Shown: one piece after another, positions 49,839 through 59,255 of the stretch
How the letters are laid out: every line of letters starts with the position of its first letter
How positions within the stretch are numbered: position 1 is the stretch's first letter
DNA from: SXOA01 sp046153945
Lineage (GTDB): Bacteria; Planctomycetota; Planctomycetia; Pirellulales; Pirellulaceae
Direction of reading: 5' to 3'
NCBI GenBank assembly: GCA_046153945.1
Contig: JBJXFF010000012.1
Location: 1 to 64,000, forward strand
Length of the DNA: 64,000 nucleotides
Notes under the pieces: generated by a model
The model's input: the letters and a program-made list of their open reading frames with translations, nothing else
What the model was told of the DNA's origin: nothing
Database searches by the model: none
Made by a program: the position numbers and the translations under genes

Positions 49839-50618
49839 TCACGTTCCCAGCAGTATTCGGACGGCAGCTTCAATATTGTCCTGGGCCATCAGGCTTTCCC
49901 CGACGAGCATGGCATCCACGCCGGCATTCTGCAGGCGGAGCACATCCGCCCGGGTATGAATCCCGCTTTCTCCCACCAGCACCGCATCCAGCGGAACCTG
50001 CTCCCGCAGCCGGATGGTGTGGCCAAGGTCAGTGACAAACGTTCGCAAATCTCGATTGTTCACTCCGATGAGCTGCGCCCCTGCCGCTATCACGCGGGGG
50101 AGATTCTCAGGGTCATAAAATTCCACCAGTGGCGTCATCCCCAGTTCCAGCGTCTCGTTATGCAACTTCCGAAGATTACAGTCGTCCAGGCACTCGGCGA
50201 TCAGCAGCACCGCATCCGCACCGGCGGCTCGCGCCTCGAGTAATTGATAGCTATCCAAGATGAAGTCTTTGCGAAGCAGCGGTAATTGAACCGCCGCGCG
50301 GATCTGCCGCAGATAGTCAAGGCTACCCTGAAAATACGGCTCATCGGTGAGGACACTGAGGCAACTCGCCCCGGCGGCTTCATAGGTGAGGGCAACCAGC
50401 ACCGGATCAAAGTTTTTGCGGATGATGCCCTTGCTCGGGCTGGCCTTCTTCACCTCCGCAATCAGCTTGATACTGTCACCGGCAGCGAGAGGTGCGAAGA
50501 AGTCTCTCACGGGAGGCGCATCCTTGACTTGCTCCCGCAGCCGCTCCGCGGGAAGCAGAGCTTTGGCGCGCTCAATCTCCTGGCGTTTGCTGGCAACGAT
50601 CTCGTCAAGAATGGTCAA
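49839..50618 (-). CDS. trpC: Indole-3-glycerol-phosphate synthase
   Basis: Closes the indole ring in tryptophan synthesis from carboxyphenylaminodeoxyribulose phosphate. 259-residue TIM barrel: LDEIVASKRQEIERAKA (N-terminal helix), IKLIAEVKKASPSKGII with the catalytic Lys, GASCLSVLTDEPYFQGS, LLRKDFILDSYQLLEARAAGADAVLLIAE, LVEFYDPENLPR, LIGVNNRDLRTF and AVLVGESGIHTRADV. All active-site residues are recognisable. ATG at 50618-50616. It is separate from other trp genes; only trpS is elsewhere in the window. Confidence 0.96.
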   Translation of the reverse strand: MTILDEIVASKRQEIERAKALLPAERLREQVKDAPPVRDFFAPLAAGDSIKLIAEVKKASPSKGIIRKNFDPVLVALTYEAAGASCLSVLTDEPYFQGSLDYLRQIRAAVQLPLLRKDFILDSYQLLEARAAGADAVLLIAECLDDCNLRKLHNETLELGMTPLVEFYDPENLPRVIAAGAQLIGVNNRDLRTFVTDLGHTIRLREQVPLDAVLVGESGIHTRADVLRLQNAGVDAMLVGESLMAQDNIEAAVRILLGT

Positions 50619-50651
50619 GCTTGGAACTTTCCAGTGGGGGTGCCCCGAAGG

Positions 50652-51365
50652 TTATCTCTTAACATGCGGAGCGAGTTGCTGAACGAACGCGGCATGCTCG
50701 GGAGTGGCGAGACCCTGGTCAAGCACCTCCAGTACTCGCTTTCCATCACGGCGTATCATCGCCACGATATCCAACCAAAGGCCTGGGCAGCGACGGCTGC
50801 GGATGATCCCGGTTGAATCGGGAACGAGGGGAATGAACTGGCCGTTTTCGAGTACGAACCAGTCGATGGCATCTTCGGCGGTTCTCCAAACAATGTATTC
50901 ACGAACCCCATGCCGCTCATAGAGCCGCTTTTTCTTGTGCAAGTCAATGCTGGCGGAGGAAGCTGCAACTTCCGCGATCAAGTCGAGCGGACCTTCGAGA
51001 TACCCATCCGCATTGACAATTGCGCCACTTCCCAGCGCCGTCGGCAGAAAGAGGTAGCAATCGGGTTGCGGTTCATTGGCATCATCGAGTTCGACCGAAG
51101 CGTTGTCGCCAAATTCCACGCCTGGCGTTTCACAACAATAAGCCATGATCCAACCCAGCATCAGCCCGTGCGGCTGGCCGTGCTGCCGATGCCGTAGTGC
51201 TGCTCCCATGTAGACAACTCCCTCAATGAGTTCTGCCCGCTTCAAATTCGGCATTGCTTCCCAACGCCTTACAAACTCCTGACGCGTTAGATGATCGCCG
51301 TTTTCCAATAGCGGCACGTCCAGACGAGATGCCTTTCGCACTGCGGGAGTGATCAATGTGGACAT
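50652..51365 (-). CDS. Uma2-family (DUF820) endonuclease-like protein
   Basis: 237 residues. The DUF820 fold is a PD-(D/E)xK nuclease relative. NLKRAELIEGVVYMGAALRHRQHGQPHGLMLGWIMAYCCE gives the conserved E and H, DNASVELDDANEPQPDCYLFLP carries the first catalytic Asp, and DLIAEVAASSASIDLHKKKRLYERHGVREYIVWR gives the E-x-K. These genes multiply in planctomycetes and cyanobacteria and may be mobile; their targets are unknown. It starts just after the Rrf2 gene (33 bases). Confidence 0.93.
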   Translation of the reverse strand: MSTLITPAVRKASRLDVPLLENGDHLTRQEFVRRWEAMPNLKRAELIEGVVYMGAALRHRQHGQPHGLMLGWIMAYCCETPGVEFGDNASVELDDANEPQPDCYLFLPTALGSGAIVNADGYLEGPLDLIAEVAASSASIDLHKKKRLYERHGVREYIVWRTAEDAIDWFVLENGQFIPLVPDSTGIIRSRRCPGLWLDIVAMIRRDGKRVLEVLDQGLATPEHAAFVQQLAPHVKR

Positions 51366-51398
51366 GGGAGGGACACCTCGGGATGAAAAGTCAACCTC

Positions 51399-51827
51399 CT
51401 AAATATAATACATCCCATCCCCTTGCCCGCGTAGCTTCTGCGCCAGTTCCGCAAACGTGATTTCGCCCAGCTTCTGCTGCTCCAGGGCGGCGATTTTCTG
51501 CCAGGAATCGATCAGAACGCGGGTTGCTGCCGTGGAAGCGGCGGCGCTGGATTTGATTTGACCAGACTGGCCATCGATGACCCCCATCACCTGGCCCAAT
51601 GTGATTTCGTCGGGCTTCTTGGCCAGCTTATAGCCGCCGGCAGCCCCGCGGGTGCTGACAACGAGGCCGGCCCCCTTCAATTGCAACAAGATCTGCACCA
51701 GGAACCGCGACGGAATGCCGTGCGGATCGGCAATTTCGCGGATGCGAACCGGCTGGCCGCTGGAGTGCCGGGCGGCCAGGGCCAGGACGGCGATGCAGGC
51801 ATATTCGGTTCGGGCGGAGATAATCAC
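51399..51827 (-). CDS. Rrf2-family transcriptional regulator
   Basis: 142 residues. The winged-helix DNA-binding domain (about 1-85) shows ISARTEYACIAVLALAARHSSGQPVRIREIADPHGIPSRFLVQILLQLKGAGLVVSTRGAAGGYKLAKKPDEITLGQVMGVIDG. The three cysteines that bind an Fe-S cluster in IscR and NsrR are absent, so it resembles CymR-type regulators of cysteine metabolism, which sense through partner proteins. cysI is 2.7 kb away, leaving control of sulfur assimilation plausible but unproven. Confidence 0.9.
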   Translation of the reverse strand: MIISARTEYACIAVLALAARHSSGQPVRIREIADPHGIPSRFLVQILLQLKGAGLVVSTRGAAGGYKLAKKPDEITLGQVMGVIDGQSGQIKSSAAASTAATRVLIDSWQKIAALEQQKLGEITFAELAQKLRGQGDGMYYI

Positions 51828-51925
51828 GAGAGTACGCTGAGGAACTGGTTCTGAGGAACGGCCGTTTTGTTAGCTATTACAGAACGGAGGGGCAGTCCAT
51901 TGTCAACCAGTCCCAGCGAGGCAGG

Positions 51926-53557
51926 CTATGTCTCCAAGTCGTCCTTCCCCGGCTCGAGTGGAGCTTTGTTCTCTTCAATGATCTGCTCCTCGCGCCACGG
52001 CTTTTTCTCTTTGTAGCCTTCCAACTCTTTTTGGAGTTGATCGTCGTTCTCGGTCCCCTTGCCGAGTTCGACCGCTTTTGTGGACCACATGATGGCGGTC
52101 TCAAAGTCGCCCGCCTCGGCGTAGCCGCTGGCGAGAGTGCTGAGGATGTGGGGCTTTTTGTACTCGGTCAATTCGCAGGCTTGCTTGCCGTATTCGATGG
52201 ATTTCTTCCCATCGCGAACCTTGTCGTCCTTGGAAGTCGCCAGGACCCAGGCCAGGTTGTTAAGAACGCCAGTATCCTTGGGATCAATTTTCAGCGACTT
52301 CTCATAATCAGCAATCGCTTCGGCATGCTTGCCGATGCTCAGCAGCGCGTCGCCGCGGGAGCGGAGAGCGTCGGCGTTTTTTTCGTTGTCGGCGATGACG
52401 TTGTCGAGGATCTCAATCGCTTTCCGCGGCCGCTTGTCGGCTGCCATATACATGGCCATTTGGAGGCGATATTCCTCGTTCTTGGGGTCGCTATGCAGCA
52501 GCTTTTTGATTTCGGCAATGGCCAGGCCGAACTTCTTCTCTGAGGCGGCCAAGCGGCTGCGGAGGAGGATGGCGTCGGGAAGGTCGGGGACGAGGCGGAG
52601 GAGCAGATCCGAATCCTTCTTGGCCTTGTCGTAGTTCTTCATAGCGGCATGCACTTGGCTCCGCATCAAGAGGCCCAGCAGGTTGCGGGGATCTATGTCC
52701 AGAGCTTTGTCGAGATCGGCCAGTGCCTTTTGCTCGTCTTCCTTCATGGCGAACAAACTGGCCCGCAGCAGATAGCCCTTCGGCTGATTGGGGTTCAGCG
52801 AGATGATTTTTTCGATGTGCTTTAGGGCTTCGTCGTATTTCTTCAATTTGTTGAGGACCTGGGAGATGGCTTCCAGGGCCATCTGATTATTGGCGTCGGC
52901 TTCCAGGAGTTGCGTGAGATCGGCGATGGCTTTGTCGTTTTCACCCTTTTCCGAGTAAATGATTGCGCGGCCTTGCAGGGCCTGCACGTTTTTTGGGTCG
53001 GCCTTCACGGCAGCATCAAAGTTCTCGAATTTCGCATCCAGCCCTTCCACAATCCGCCCGCGAAGTATGTAGGCTTTGGCCAGTTCCGGAGGATTGTCCT
53101 TCAGCAGCTTGATCCCCTCATCCATGGCCTCCTTCGCTACCTTTTCATCCCCGCCCTGCACCTCCGCGTGGAGACGGGCAATCAGCAGATAGACGTCGGG
53201 AAGTCTGGGGTCGTGCTTCTTGGCCCTTTCCAAATTCTTCAAGGCGATTTGCCGGACCAATTGCCAACTGGGATTGCGAGGTGGTTCCAAAACGGATTTA
53301 GAAGAACGTTCCGCATGCTGGTAAAGAGTCGCTGCTGCCATCTTGTGAGCGAATTCCTCTTGCCCTTTATCGAGTCCCTTTTTGAGAGCACTTTCAGCCA
53401 GCGCAATGACCTTTTCAAAGTCCGCCAGGGTCTCCGCACCGACTTGCAAATCGGCGGCCTCGTCCAATTCCTTCTGACCTGCCCCTTCGGCATGGGCTGA
53501 AGTGGCAAGCAATGAAAGGGAGAGCGAAACCAGGAGAGATAGGGAAAATCGTCGCAT
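51926..53557 (-). CDS. Secreted TPR-repeat protein
   Basis: 543 residues from ATG 53557-53555 (GAGG eight bases ahead). Signal peptide MRRFSLSLLVSLSLSLLATSAHA. Then about ten or more tetratricopeptide repeats, for example NVQALQGRAIIYSEKGENDKAIADLTQLLEADANNQMALEAISQVL and DALLSIGKHAEAIADYEKSLKIDPKDTGVLNNLAWVL. TPR arrays scaffold protein complexes. A Lys/Glu-rich tail ends the protein. The frame reads 24 codons further upstream but without signal-peptide character. Function unknown. Confidence 0.88.
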   Translation of the reverse strand: MRRFSLSLLVSLSLSLLATSAHAEGAGQKELDEAADLQVGAETLADFEKVIALAESALKKGLDKGQEEFAHKMAAATLYQHAERSSKSVLEPPRNPSWQLVRQIALKNLERAKKHDPRLPDVYLLIARLHAEVQGGDEKVAKEAMDEGIKLLKDNPPELAKAYILRGRIVEGLDAKFENFDAAVKADPKNVQALQGRAIIYSEKGENDKAIADLTQLLEADANNQMALEAISQVLNKLKKYDEALKHIEKIISLNPNQPKGYLLRASLFAMKEDEQKALADLDKALDIDPRNLLGLLMRSQVHAAMKNYDKAKKDSDLLLRLVPDLPDAILLRSRLAASEKKFGLAIAEIKKLLHSDPKNEEYRLQMAMYMAADKRPRKAIEILDNVIADNEKNADALRSRGDALLSIGKHAEAIADYEKSLKIDPKDTGVLNNLAWVLATSKDDKVRDGKKSIEYGKQACELTEYKKPHILSTLASGYAEAGDFETAIMWSTKAVELGKGTENDDQLQKELEGYKEKKPWREEQIIEENKAPLEPGKDDLET

Positions 53558-54121
53558 GGGGTCAACCTCGATAGCGAATTCGGTGGGTCTGGCGGCTTCG
53601 GCAGTGGATAAAGCCAAGCATCTCCTCACATTATGCCGTTTTCAGCCGCCCGATGCTATGCGAGATGGCGAAGTCGACGCGGTACTGAGTTCTGCCCGGT
53701 CGCTGGCCCTTGTCGGAAGCCGCTTAAACCACCGAAAAGGCATCCCAGATGAGGTCCGCCCGACTTTCGAGCGTGAGAAGCACCAGAAGTCAGCTATCAA
53801 CAATAGCCGCACATTTCTTTACGACTTTCGACCCCTTGAACGGCATCATACTGCCGTCCGGCGATTATCGTTCCACATGCGCCAGCACCCCCTTGCTTGC
53901 ATGAAAATGTCTTCTTATTTTACTTATCATTCCCAATTTATTTTATCGGAAAAGTTTTCTTTTCTTCTCACCGCCCTTTCGGACCATTTTTACTAGACAT
54001 TCGCGCCCCCCACTGGTTGCGGCCCCTTCCAACCACTGGCATAGTCCGAACCAGTTTGGCTCACTTTGAGACGTGTGATTCCCAATTTTGGATTGTTCGG
54101 ATGTTCCCAAGGAGGATGATG
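53558..54121. other. Intergenic region between divergent TPR and CAP genes
   Basis: 563 bases. A long AT-rich patch (53901-53995) looks promoter-like for the CAP gene. The left part should hold the TPR gene promoter. No repeat or coding feature is identified. Confidence 0.4.
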
Positions 54122-54838
54122 ATGAAGAAAGTCTTGTTGATTTTGGCGGCTTTTTCCGGTTCGGTGGCCCTGGCGGTCGATATGCCGGCTGCGAAATCGG
54201 GGGCCGACCAGGCTGCCGCGAAGGTTGCGGAAAAAGTGGTGGTTGAACAACCGCCGCTGCATCGGCACCCGACGCTGCTCTCGATGCTTCGCCGCAGCAA
54301 CGTAATCCGCCGCAACGCGGGTCTGCGAGCCCAGCGGATTAACCCGGCCCTGACGAAGGCCGCCCAGGACCATGCAAATTACATGGCCGCGACTGGTGAT
54401 TTCAGCCATTACACCAATGGCGGCTACCAGTACCGCGCCCAGAAGTACGGGTTCAAGGGTGGTGTTCGCGAGAACATTGCCGCTGGTTTTGGAACGGTGG
54501 ACGCCACCTTCAACACCTGGCAGGCGAGCGGCGGGCACTATGCCTCCATCGTCAGCGGGACCACCGAAGCGGGCTTTGGCTATGCTATCAGCCCCAACGG
54601 CGGAACTTACTGGGTCGGGGTATACGGCAGCCCTGCCGAAGGCGATGCAGCCGGCGAAGAGGAAGGACATGCCGAAGCCGAAGCTGCCCGTCTGAAAGCC
54701 GAAGCTGAAAAAGCCACGGCTGACGGCAAAACGACCGTGGCCAAGCCCGAAGTAAAGGCGGAACCTGCCCCCAAGGCCGAAACCGCCCCCAAGACCGAAA
54801 AGCCTGCTGAACAGACTCCGGCTGCCGCTGGAAAGTAG
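54122..54838 (+). CDS. Secreted CAP/SCP-domain protein
   Basis: 238 residues. GGAGG precedes three consecutive ATGs (54116, 54119, 54122); the last is best spaced. Signal peptide KKVLLILAAFSGSVALA. The CAP domain (about 55-170) has LLSMLRRSNVIRRNAGLRAQRINPALTKAAQDHANYMAATGDFSHYTNGGYQYRAQKYGF, VRENIAAGFG and NTWQASGGHYASIVSGTTEAGFGYAISPNGGTYWVGVYG, including the two His and Glu residues. The C-terminus is an Ala/Glu/Lys/Pro tail. CAP proteins are extracellular with varied roles. A terminator follows. Confidence 0.92.
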   Translation: MKKVLLILAAFSGSVALAVDMPAAKSGADQAAAKVAEKVVVEQPPLHRHPTLLSMLRRSNVIRRNAGLRAQRINPALTKAAQDHANYMAATGDFSHYTNGGYQYRAQKYGFKGGVRENIAAGFGTVDATFNTWQASGGHYASIVSGTTEAGFGYAISPNGGTYWVGVYGSPAEGDAAGEEEGHAEAEAARLKAEAEKATADGKTTVAKPEVKAEPAPKAETAPKTEKPAEQTPAAAGK

Positions 54839-54888
54839 AACTGCCCGCCGAGAGGTGGGATTGCCTCTTTTTGGATAACTCTTCAAAG

Positions 54889-54920
54889 GCCCCCAGCATG
54901 ATGTCGGGGGCTTTTCTATT
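54889..54920 (+). terminator. Intrinsic terminator after the CAP gene
   Basis: GCCCCCAGCAT (54889-54899) pairs with ATGTCGGGGGC (54901-54911) with one mismatch and a wobble, followed by TTTTCTATTTCTT. Confidence 0.8.
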
Positions 54921-54936
54921 TCTTGGGGAAAATCTC

Positions 54937-55043
54937 CTTAGCAACTTGTTGAAAAAGGGGTCAGGCACGTCGCCGCGACCCGTATTCCTCGGCGGTATTT
55001 GTGCCTGGCTCCGAGCCAGACCCCTTTTTCAACAGGCTCTTAG
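54937..55043. repeat. MITE-like inverted repeat with 16-bp perfect core
   Basis: TGTTGAAAAAGGGGTC (54947-54962) is complementary to 55019-55034, with imperfect extension outward (CCTTAG ... TCTTAGG). Internally AGGCAC (54963-54968) pairs with GTGCCT (55001-55006). The GGGGTCAGGCAC and GCCAGACCCC pattern is known from other bacterial intergenic repeats. Confidence 0.65.
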
Positions 55044-55053
55044 GGGAGCCGTA

Positions 55054-55398
55054 TCAGCCCTGTTTGCGGACTTGCAATTCGTGGGCTTTCGCCTTGGCTT
55101 CCTCGGCTTTGTAAATGAAGGTCCGATCCTGGGTAGCTTCAAAAGCCCGCTGAAAAGTCACGCTTAGAGCCGTAAAGTTAAAAACCTCCTCAGGTTCCAA
55201 TTCACAGGCCCGCTCGCTGTGGCGAATCGCATCCGCATGACGGCCCGCTTTCCCGAGCAGAACGGCCAGAGCCATGTGGGAAAGGACATGGGATTCGTCG
55301 GCTTTTAGGACTTCGTCAAACTTGGCGATCGCTTCGTCATTCTTACTGGCCCGTTTGAGAGTTTCGGCTTCTTTGAAGAGTTCGAGAGTCGTGGACAT
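55054..55398 (-). CDS. TPR-repeat protein (114 aa)
   Basis: ATG 55398-55396 is preferred; the frame extends 7 codons further. Two to three TPRs: LFKEAETLKRASKNDEAIAKFDEVLKADESHVLSHMALAVLLGKAGRHADAIRHSERACELEPEEVF, followed by NFTALSVTFQRAFEAT and a charged tail. There is no signal, so it is cytosolic. It is a small scaffold with no assignable partner. It is divergent from the 80-residue gene. Confidence 0.8.
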   Translation of the reverse strand: MSTTLELFKEAETLKRASKNDEAIAKFDEVLKADESHVLSHMALAVLLGKAGRHADAIRHSERACELEPEEVFNFTALSVTFQRAFEATQDRTFIYKAEEAKAKAHELQVRKQG

Positions 55399-55678
55399 TG
55401 CAAGGCACCTTGCTAGCAAACGGACGGATTGAAGATGCTTTCAGGATAGCAAACGAGGGAAGCCCCGTCTGGTCCCTCCGCTTTCGCGGCATTCCCAGTT
55501 TCCCCGGCTGGCCAACAATCGTTGCTCGCCGATGAAGATTTCGCAAAGGTTCAGAAGGTGCCCGCCGATAATCGATGTGGCGGCAAACCCGCGCGCAGGA
55601 TGCGCGCCGAGGGAGGCTGCGCACATGATGGATCGCTTTGGCCTCCTGAACGGAATCTCGATAGGGAAGGACTCCTTG

Positions 55679-55921
55679 ATGGCTCGCAATCGCTTGCGCG
55701 TCTACTACGGACCTGAAGATGTGCTGACCACCCAGGGAGAGGAGTCTTCCCCCCGGCAAATGGTCAACGTCCCGGTCGGCGATGTCCTTCCCCTCCTCCT
55801 CGAAGCAACTCGCAGTCGGCGGGCCTGGCTCGAGGACTTCGCCGACGAAGAAATGACCATCAGCAGCGACCTCTACGAGGTGCTCCTCGCTTATCAACAC
55901 TTCCGCCGGCCGAGCGCGTAG
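55679..55921 (+). CDS. Planctomycete-specific conserved protein (80 aa)
   Basis: AAGGA lies 6 bases ahead of ATG 55679; the frame is open upstream but the conserved part starts here with MARNRLRVYYGPEDV. The end reads WLEDFADEEMTISSDLYEVLLAYQHFRRPSA. From memory, near-identical proteins are present across planctomycetes with no known function. It is small and cytosolic. The conserved ends suggest interaction with a common partner. Confidence 0.85.
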   Translation: MARNRLRVYYGPEDVLTTQGEESSPRQMVNVPVGDVLPLLLEATRSRRAWLEDFADEEMTISSDLYEVLLAYQHFRRPSA

Positions 55922-55974
55922 TGATTTGGCGTTCGCAGTTACTCGCTTCAGCGGGCTAAATCCGGTTGGTGTTG

Positions 55975-56424
55975 CTACCTCACGACTTTCGCAGTCGATT
56001 GACTGTTATCGACGCCGCCGCCACGCAACCTAGGGAATGAAACCGCTAGGAGCGCTGCAAGTGCGACTATGCACAGCGGCATTGCGGCGAGCATGCCTTG
56101 GTAGTCGCGCGACCAGTGCAGGATGAGTGCTTGTTCGTCGTGTCGCAGTTCCCTGGAATGCCCTTCTTTTTTGAGCGTTTCGCCGACGGCAGTATTCTCG
56201 TAGATTTCTCGGTCTACCTGGATTTGTCCCAGGCCATCGAGTTCAAGCAAGAAGACATCGTCTTTCCCCTCGTGCTTTTCACGGCGGACCTCTTTGCTCA
56301 GCACCGCGGTGTCCAGCGCTAGCGGAATCGTGCTTCGGGCGGCTGTGTACCAAACATTCGCAACGGCAAGGAGCGCAGCGAGAGAAAGTAACAGGACGAT
56401 GGAGATCCCTTTATGCCACCGCAT
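55975..56424 (-). CDS. Membrane protein (149 aa), last gene of the acylase operon
   Basis: ATG 56424-56422 behind GGGAGG. Two membrane helices (about 6-25 and 112-130) flank a soluble loop (RREKHEGKDDVFLLELDGLGQIQVDREIYE) of about 85 residues. The start overlaps the previous membrane gene by 14 bases, indicating coupled translation. The small sequence similarity is to nothing I recognise. Probable partner of the neighbouring enzyme genes. Confidence 0.72.
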   Translation of the reverse strand: MRWHKGISIVLLLSLAALLAVANVWYTAARSTIPLALDTAVLSKEVRREKHEGKDDVFLLELDGLGQIQVDREIYENTAVGETLKKEGHSRELRHDEQALILHWSRDYQGMLAAMPLCIVALAALLAVSFPRLRGGGVDNSQSTAKVVR

Positions 56425-56854
56425 AAACGCCTCCCGCCCCAAGAAACACGATGCCGACAATCAGGCCGATATCCAGGAGTTGCACCGCGGGCTTTTGATG
56501 ATCTACGAGAAAAAGCACGGCACCGGCAGCGAAGACGGCACCGAGACTCTGATTGCAGAAGTCGACTTCATCAAACTTCGCCAAGCGAAAGATGGTAGCT
56601 TCAAAGATGGCTCCCAGGGCGATGCAGGCCAGGCAGAGAGGCACGATGCTCCAACTGCTTATCGTCGCATAGCGATTCTCCGGCACGGTCCGCAGCCAGA
56701 CCATCATCGCCCCCAACGTCCCGCCGTATCCCGCGAGATAATGTCCTGTGTAGTCATGGCGGTGCCCGAGGAAGTACTCGAAAGCCACTCCTGCTGCCGC
56801 GGCGGGAAGAATGGCGACCAGCAGCAGCATGGCGCGAGAACGGACCACAGGCAC
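56411..56854 (-). CDS. Polytopic membrane protein (147 aa)
   Basis: Starts at GTG 56854-56852, directly after the acylase stop at 56856 (an ATG at 56830 is an alternative). Four hydrophobic helices (AMLLLVAILPAAAAGVAFEYF, AGYGGTLGAMMVWL, WSIVPLCLACIALGAIFEATIF, LGAVFAAGAVLFLVDHQ and DIGLIVGIVFLGAGGVY). No transporter signature is recognised. Coupled to both neighbours in the operon. Confidence 0.72.
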   Translation of the reverse strand: MPVVRSRAMLLLVAILPAAAAGVAFEYFLGHRHDYTGHYLAGYGGTLGAMMVWLRTVPENRYATISSWSIVPLCLACIALGAIFEATIFRLAKFDEVDFCNQSLGAVFAAGAVLFLVDHQKPAVQLLDIGLIVGIVFLGAGGVYAVA

Positions 56855-56855
56855 C

Positions 56856-59249
56856 TTATTCTGCGGGAGTTAAACGCATGGTTTGACCGCTCAAAGCCTC
56901 CGAGGCTTCGCGCAATAGTGGAATTTCGTGATATCTGCCGTCCTGCCAATCGGCGAACTGGTCGCCATAGTGGGGGCTGCCAGGGTGGCCGGATTGGCTC
57001 TGTCCATCGACGGCCAGCAGCGTTGGAATGGCGGCTGAGAAATCGGCAATCAGGCGATAGCCCGCGCCGCTTGTGGCGGTGAAGTCCGGACCACTGCCGG
57101 TGTTGCCGACCGTCATCATGTCGCCGCTCACTGGCTCTCCGCCGTGGTCGAGAAGCTGGCCCAAGTCGCCGCGCGAGGAAAGAACATGCTTGAGCGGCAT
57201 GCGATGCAACTTACCCCATTGCCACTGGGCCATTTCGGGACCTAGCTTCGTTGCAAGTTCATCGAGGGTGGCGGCGAATGTCTCCACGATGCGCGCCTCT
57301 CGGTTGGATCGATGGAACCATCCCGCCAGGTCCGACGCCAGCAGCCGTCCGGCACTGGATTGAACTCCTTGCGCCATCAGCTCCGCTGACTGGGCGTCAA
57401 ATCGCTCGGCTGCGACGACCTTGCACCAGTTCGAGTAAAAGACGTTGAATAGCGTGGCGGGGACGGAGTCGGCCGCCACATCAGAGTCCCATTTCTCTAG
57501 CAGTTTCGCCGCGGCCAGAATTCGAGCGTCCCCACTCGACTTCAAAGTCCGCACCAGGGACGGCACACACTGCGAGGCACGCAGTGATTTTGCATCCTGG
57601 TGCATCCGCCCCATACCTTCCGCGGTGTGTTTCGCCTGCCCCTCAATCATCTGCCGGATGCGGAGCGCCCGGCAGCCGCTGCTCCAGCAGCCGAAGAGGA
57701 GATGCGGAAAATCGTCCGGGGCGACGCGGTTGTTTGCGGTGGCAATCCAGCCGCGTTGGGGATTGATCAAGTGGGGCATTTCTTCAAACGGAATCAGCCC
57801 CTGCCATTGGTCTGCTGAGTCCCATCCTTTCCGATACCCGCGCTCCAGATTCTTCCGCAGCGGAATTCTCCCCGCGGATTGAAAGGCGATATGGCCTTGG
57901 GCATCCGCGACAACGAGCGAAAAAGTGGGGACATGCCAGGGACGAACGGCTTCGCGAAATTCGGCCACGTTGTTTGCCTTCCCCATGCCGAGCAGCGACG
58001 TCAGCCAGCCTCCTTGATAGGAGCCGAGCCATTTGAGCGTAACCGGGCCAGTTTCTTTCGCCGCGGCAGGGAGAATGTCGTCCACGACTGGGCCGTTGCG
58101 GGAGAAGCGGATCGTCGTCGTGACCGGATCGCCATTACGAACCTTGATGACCTCGGTCAGTTCGCGAGCGGGCTCCCACTCGCCGTTGAACTCAAAGCAG
58201 CCCGAATGCTGCGGTGAAGTCCGCTCCTGGTAAAGATCCCGCAAGGAACAAATATTGTTGGTGATCCCCCAAGCGACCTTCTCATTGCGGCCGAACATGA
58301 TAGCGGGAATACCGGCGTAGGCCATTCCCGCCACATTGTACGAGCCACCGCAAAGGTGAGCTTCGTACCAGCACGAAACCGCCTCGAACGCGATATGCGG
58401 ATCACTCGCCAAGAGCGGTCGCCCCGTCGTCGTGCGGCTGCCGGCGAGGACCCAGTTGTTACTGCCGATGGCTCCGTCGGGGTCGTTGACGGCGTGGCCG
58501 ACGGGCTCTGGTTTGCGAGAAGCCGAGTCTTTTCCACGCGGCTCATATTCGCCTGGCCAAAGAATCGGCTCATCGTCCGCTTCGCCCAGCAAGTATTCGC
58601 GGTAGAGCGGCCCGTCTCCCAATTGTCGCTTCGCCAGTTCGGGCATGACGATGATCGGAAAGCGGCCGGTGAGATACCAGCGAAACTCACTTTCGATGGC
58701 GAGCGAATCGATGGATGTCCACGGCTCGGGGCGATAGCCGAGCAGGTCGAACTCAATCGGCAAGTTGTCGGCCGACTGCTCGATTAGTGCGTTGACACCG
58801 GCAGAAAAGGCTTCCAACACCTCTTTCACCGCAGCGGGCAACCGTTCCCACTCCGCCGCGGCAATGCGGTTAAGGCCAACGGTGCGGGCGACAGTATCGG
58901 ATTCCAAACCGCTCTTCCCCAGCACCTCCGACAACCGTCCGAGCCCCTTCCGCCGCAGATAGTCGAGTTGGAACAGCCGGTCCTGGGCCATCGCATAGCC
59001 CAATCCGAAATACAAATCGCGGTCGCTTCCCGCATAAATGTGCGGAATGCCCCACTGATCCCGCTGGATATCCACCGCCGTTCCCACCGCAGCCGAGACC
59101 TTGCCGGAATCTGGCGGCACGCGGCTTTCTGTCGCCCGCTGCCAGCGGCGATCGAATTCCGCCCGGTCAATGCCGAGATCCCGGCAGAGCGCAGCGATGC
59201 TCTCGCCGGCTCCCAGGTGCAGCAGCGTTTCCTTTTCGAGCAACTTCAT
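56856..59249 (-). CDS. Penicillin acylase family Ntn hydrolase
   Basis: 797-residue precursor of the S45 peptidase family, which self-cleaves and uses the freed Ser as nucleophile to hydrolyse amides (penicillins, acyl-homoserine lactones). The nucleophile is S263 in AIGSNNWVLAGSRTTTGRPLLASDPH. The alpha subunit has VDIQRDQWGIPHIYAGSDRDLYFGLGYAMAQDRLFQLD and the beta subunit includes WGITNN and NFxx-type Asn residues. Unlike periplasmic members it has no signal peptide; instead a short helical segment (LGAGESIAALCRDLGIDRAEFDRRWQRATES) precedes the domain. It starts 6 bases after the DUF1353 gene. Confidence 0.9.
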   Translation of the reverse strand: MKLLEKETLLHLGAGESIAALCRDLGIDRAEFDRRWQRATESRVPPDSGKVSAAVGTAVDIQRDQWGIPHIYAGSDRDLYFGLGYAMAQDRLFQLDYLRRKGLGRLSEVLGKSGLESDTVARTVGLNRIAAAEWERLPAAVKEVLEAFSAGVNALIEQSADNLPIEFDLLGYRPEPWTSIDSLAIESEFRWYLTGRFPIIVMPELAKRQLGDGPLYREYLLGEADDEPILWPGEYEPRGKDSASRKPEPVGHAVNDPDGAIGSNNWVLAGSRTTTGRPLLASDPHIAFEAVSCWYEAHLCGGSYNVAGMAYAGIPAIMFGRNEKVAWGITNNICSLRDLYQERTSPQHSGCFEFNGEWEPARELTEVIKVRNGDPVTTTIRFSRNGPVVDDILPAAAKETGPVTLKWLGSYQGGWLTSLLGMGKANNVAEFREAVRPWHVPTFSLVVADAQGHIAFQSAGRIPLRKNLERGYRKGWDSADQWQGLIPFEEMPHLINPQRGWIATANNRVAPDDFPHLLFGCWSSGCRALRIRQMIEGQAKHTAEGMGRMHQDAKSLRASQCVPSLVRTLKSSGDARILAAAKLLEKWDSDVAADSVPATLFNVFYSNWCKVVAAERFDAQSAELMAQGVQSSAGRLLASDLAGWFHRSNREARIVETFAATLDELATKLGPEMAQWQWGKLHRMPLKHVLSSRGDLGQLLDHGGEPVSGDMMTVGNTGSGPDFTATSGAGYRLIADFSAAIPTLLAVDGQSQSGHPGSPHYGDQFADWQDGRYHEIPLLREASEALSGQTMRLTPAE

Positions 59250-59255
59250 CAGCGG

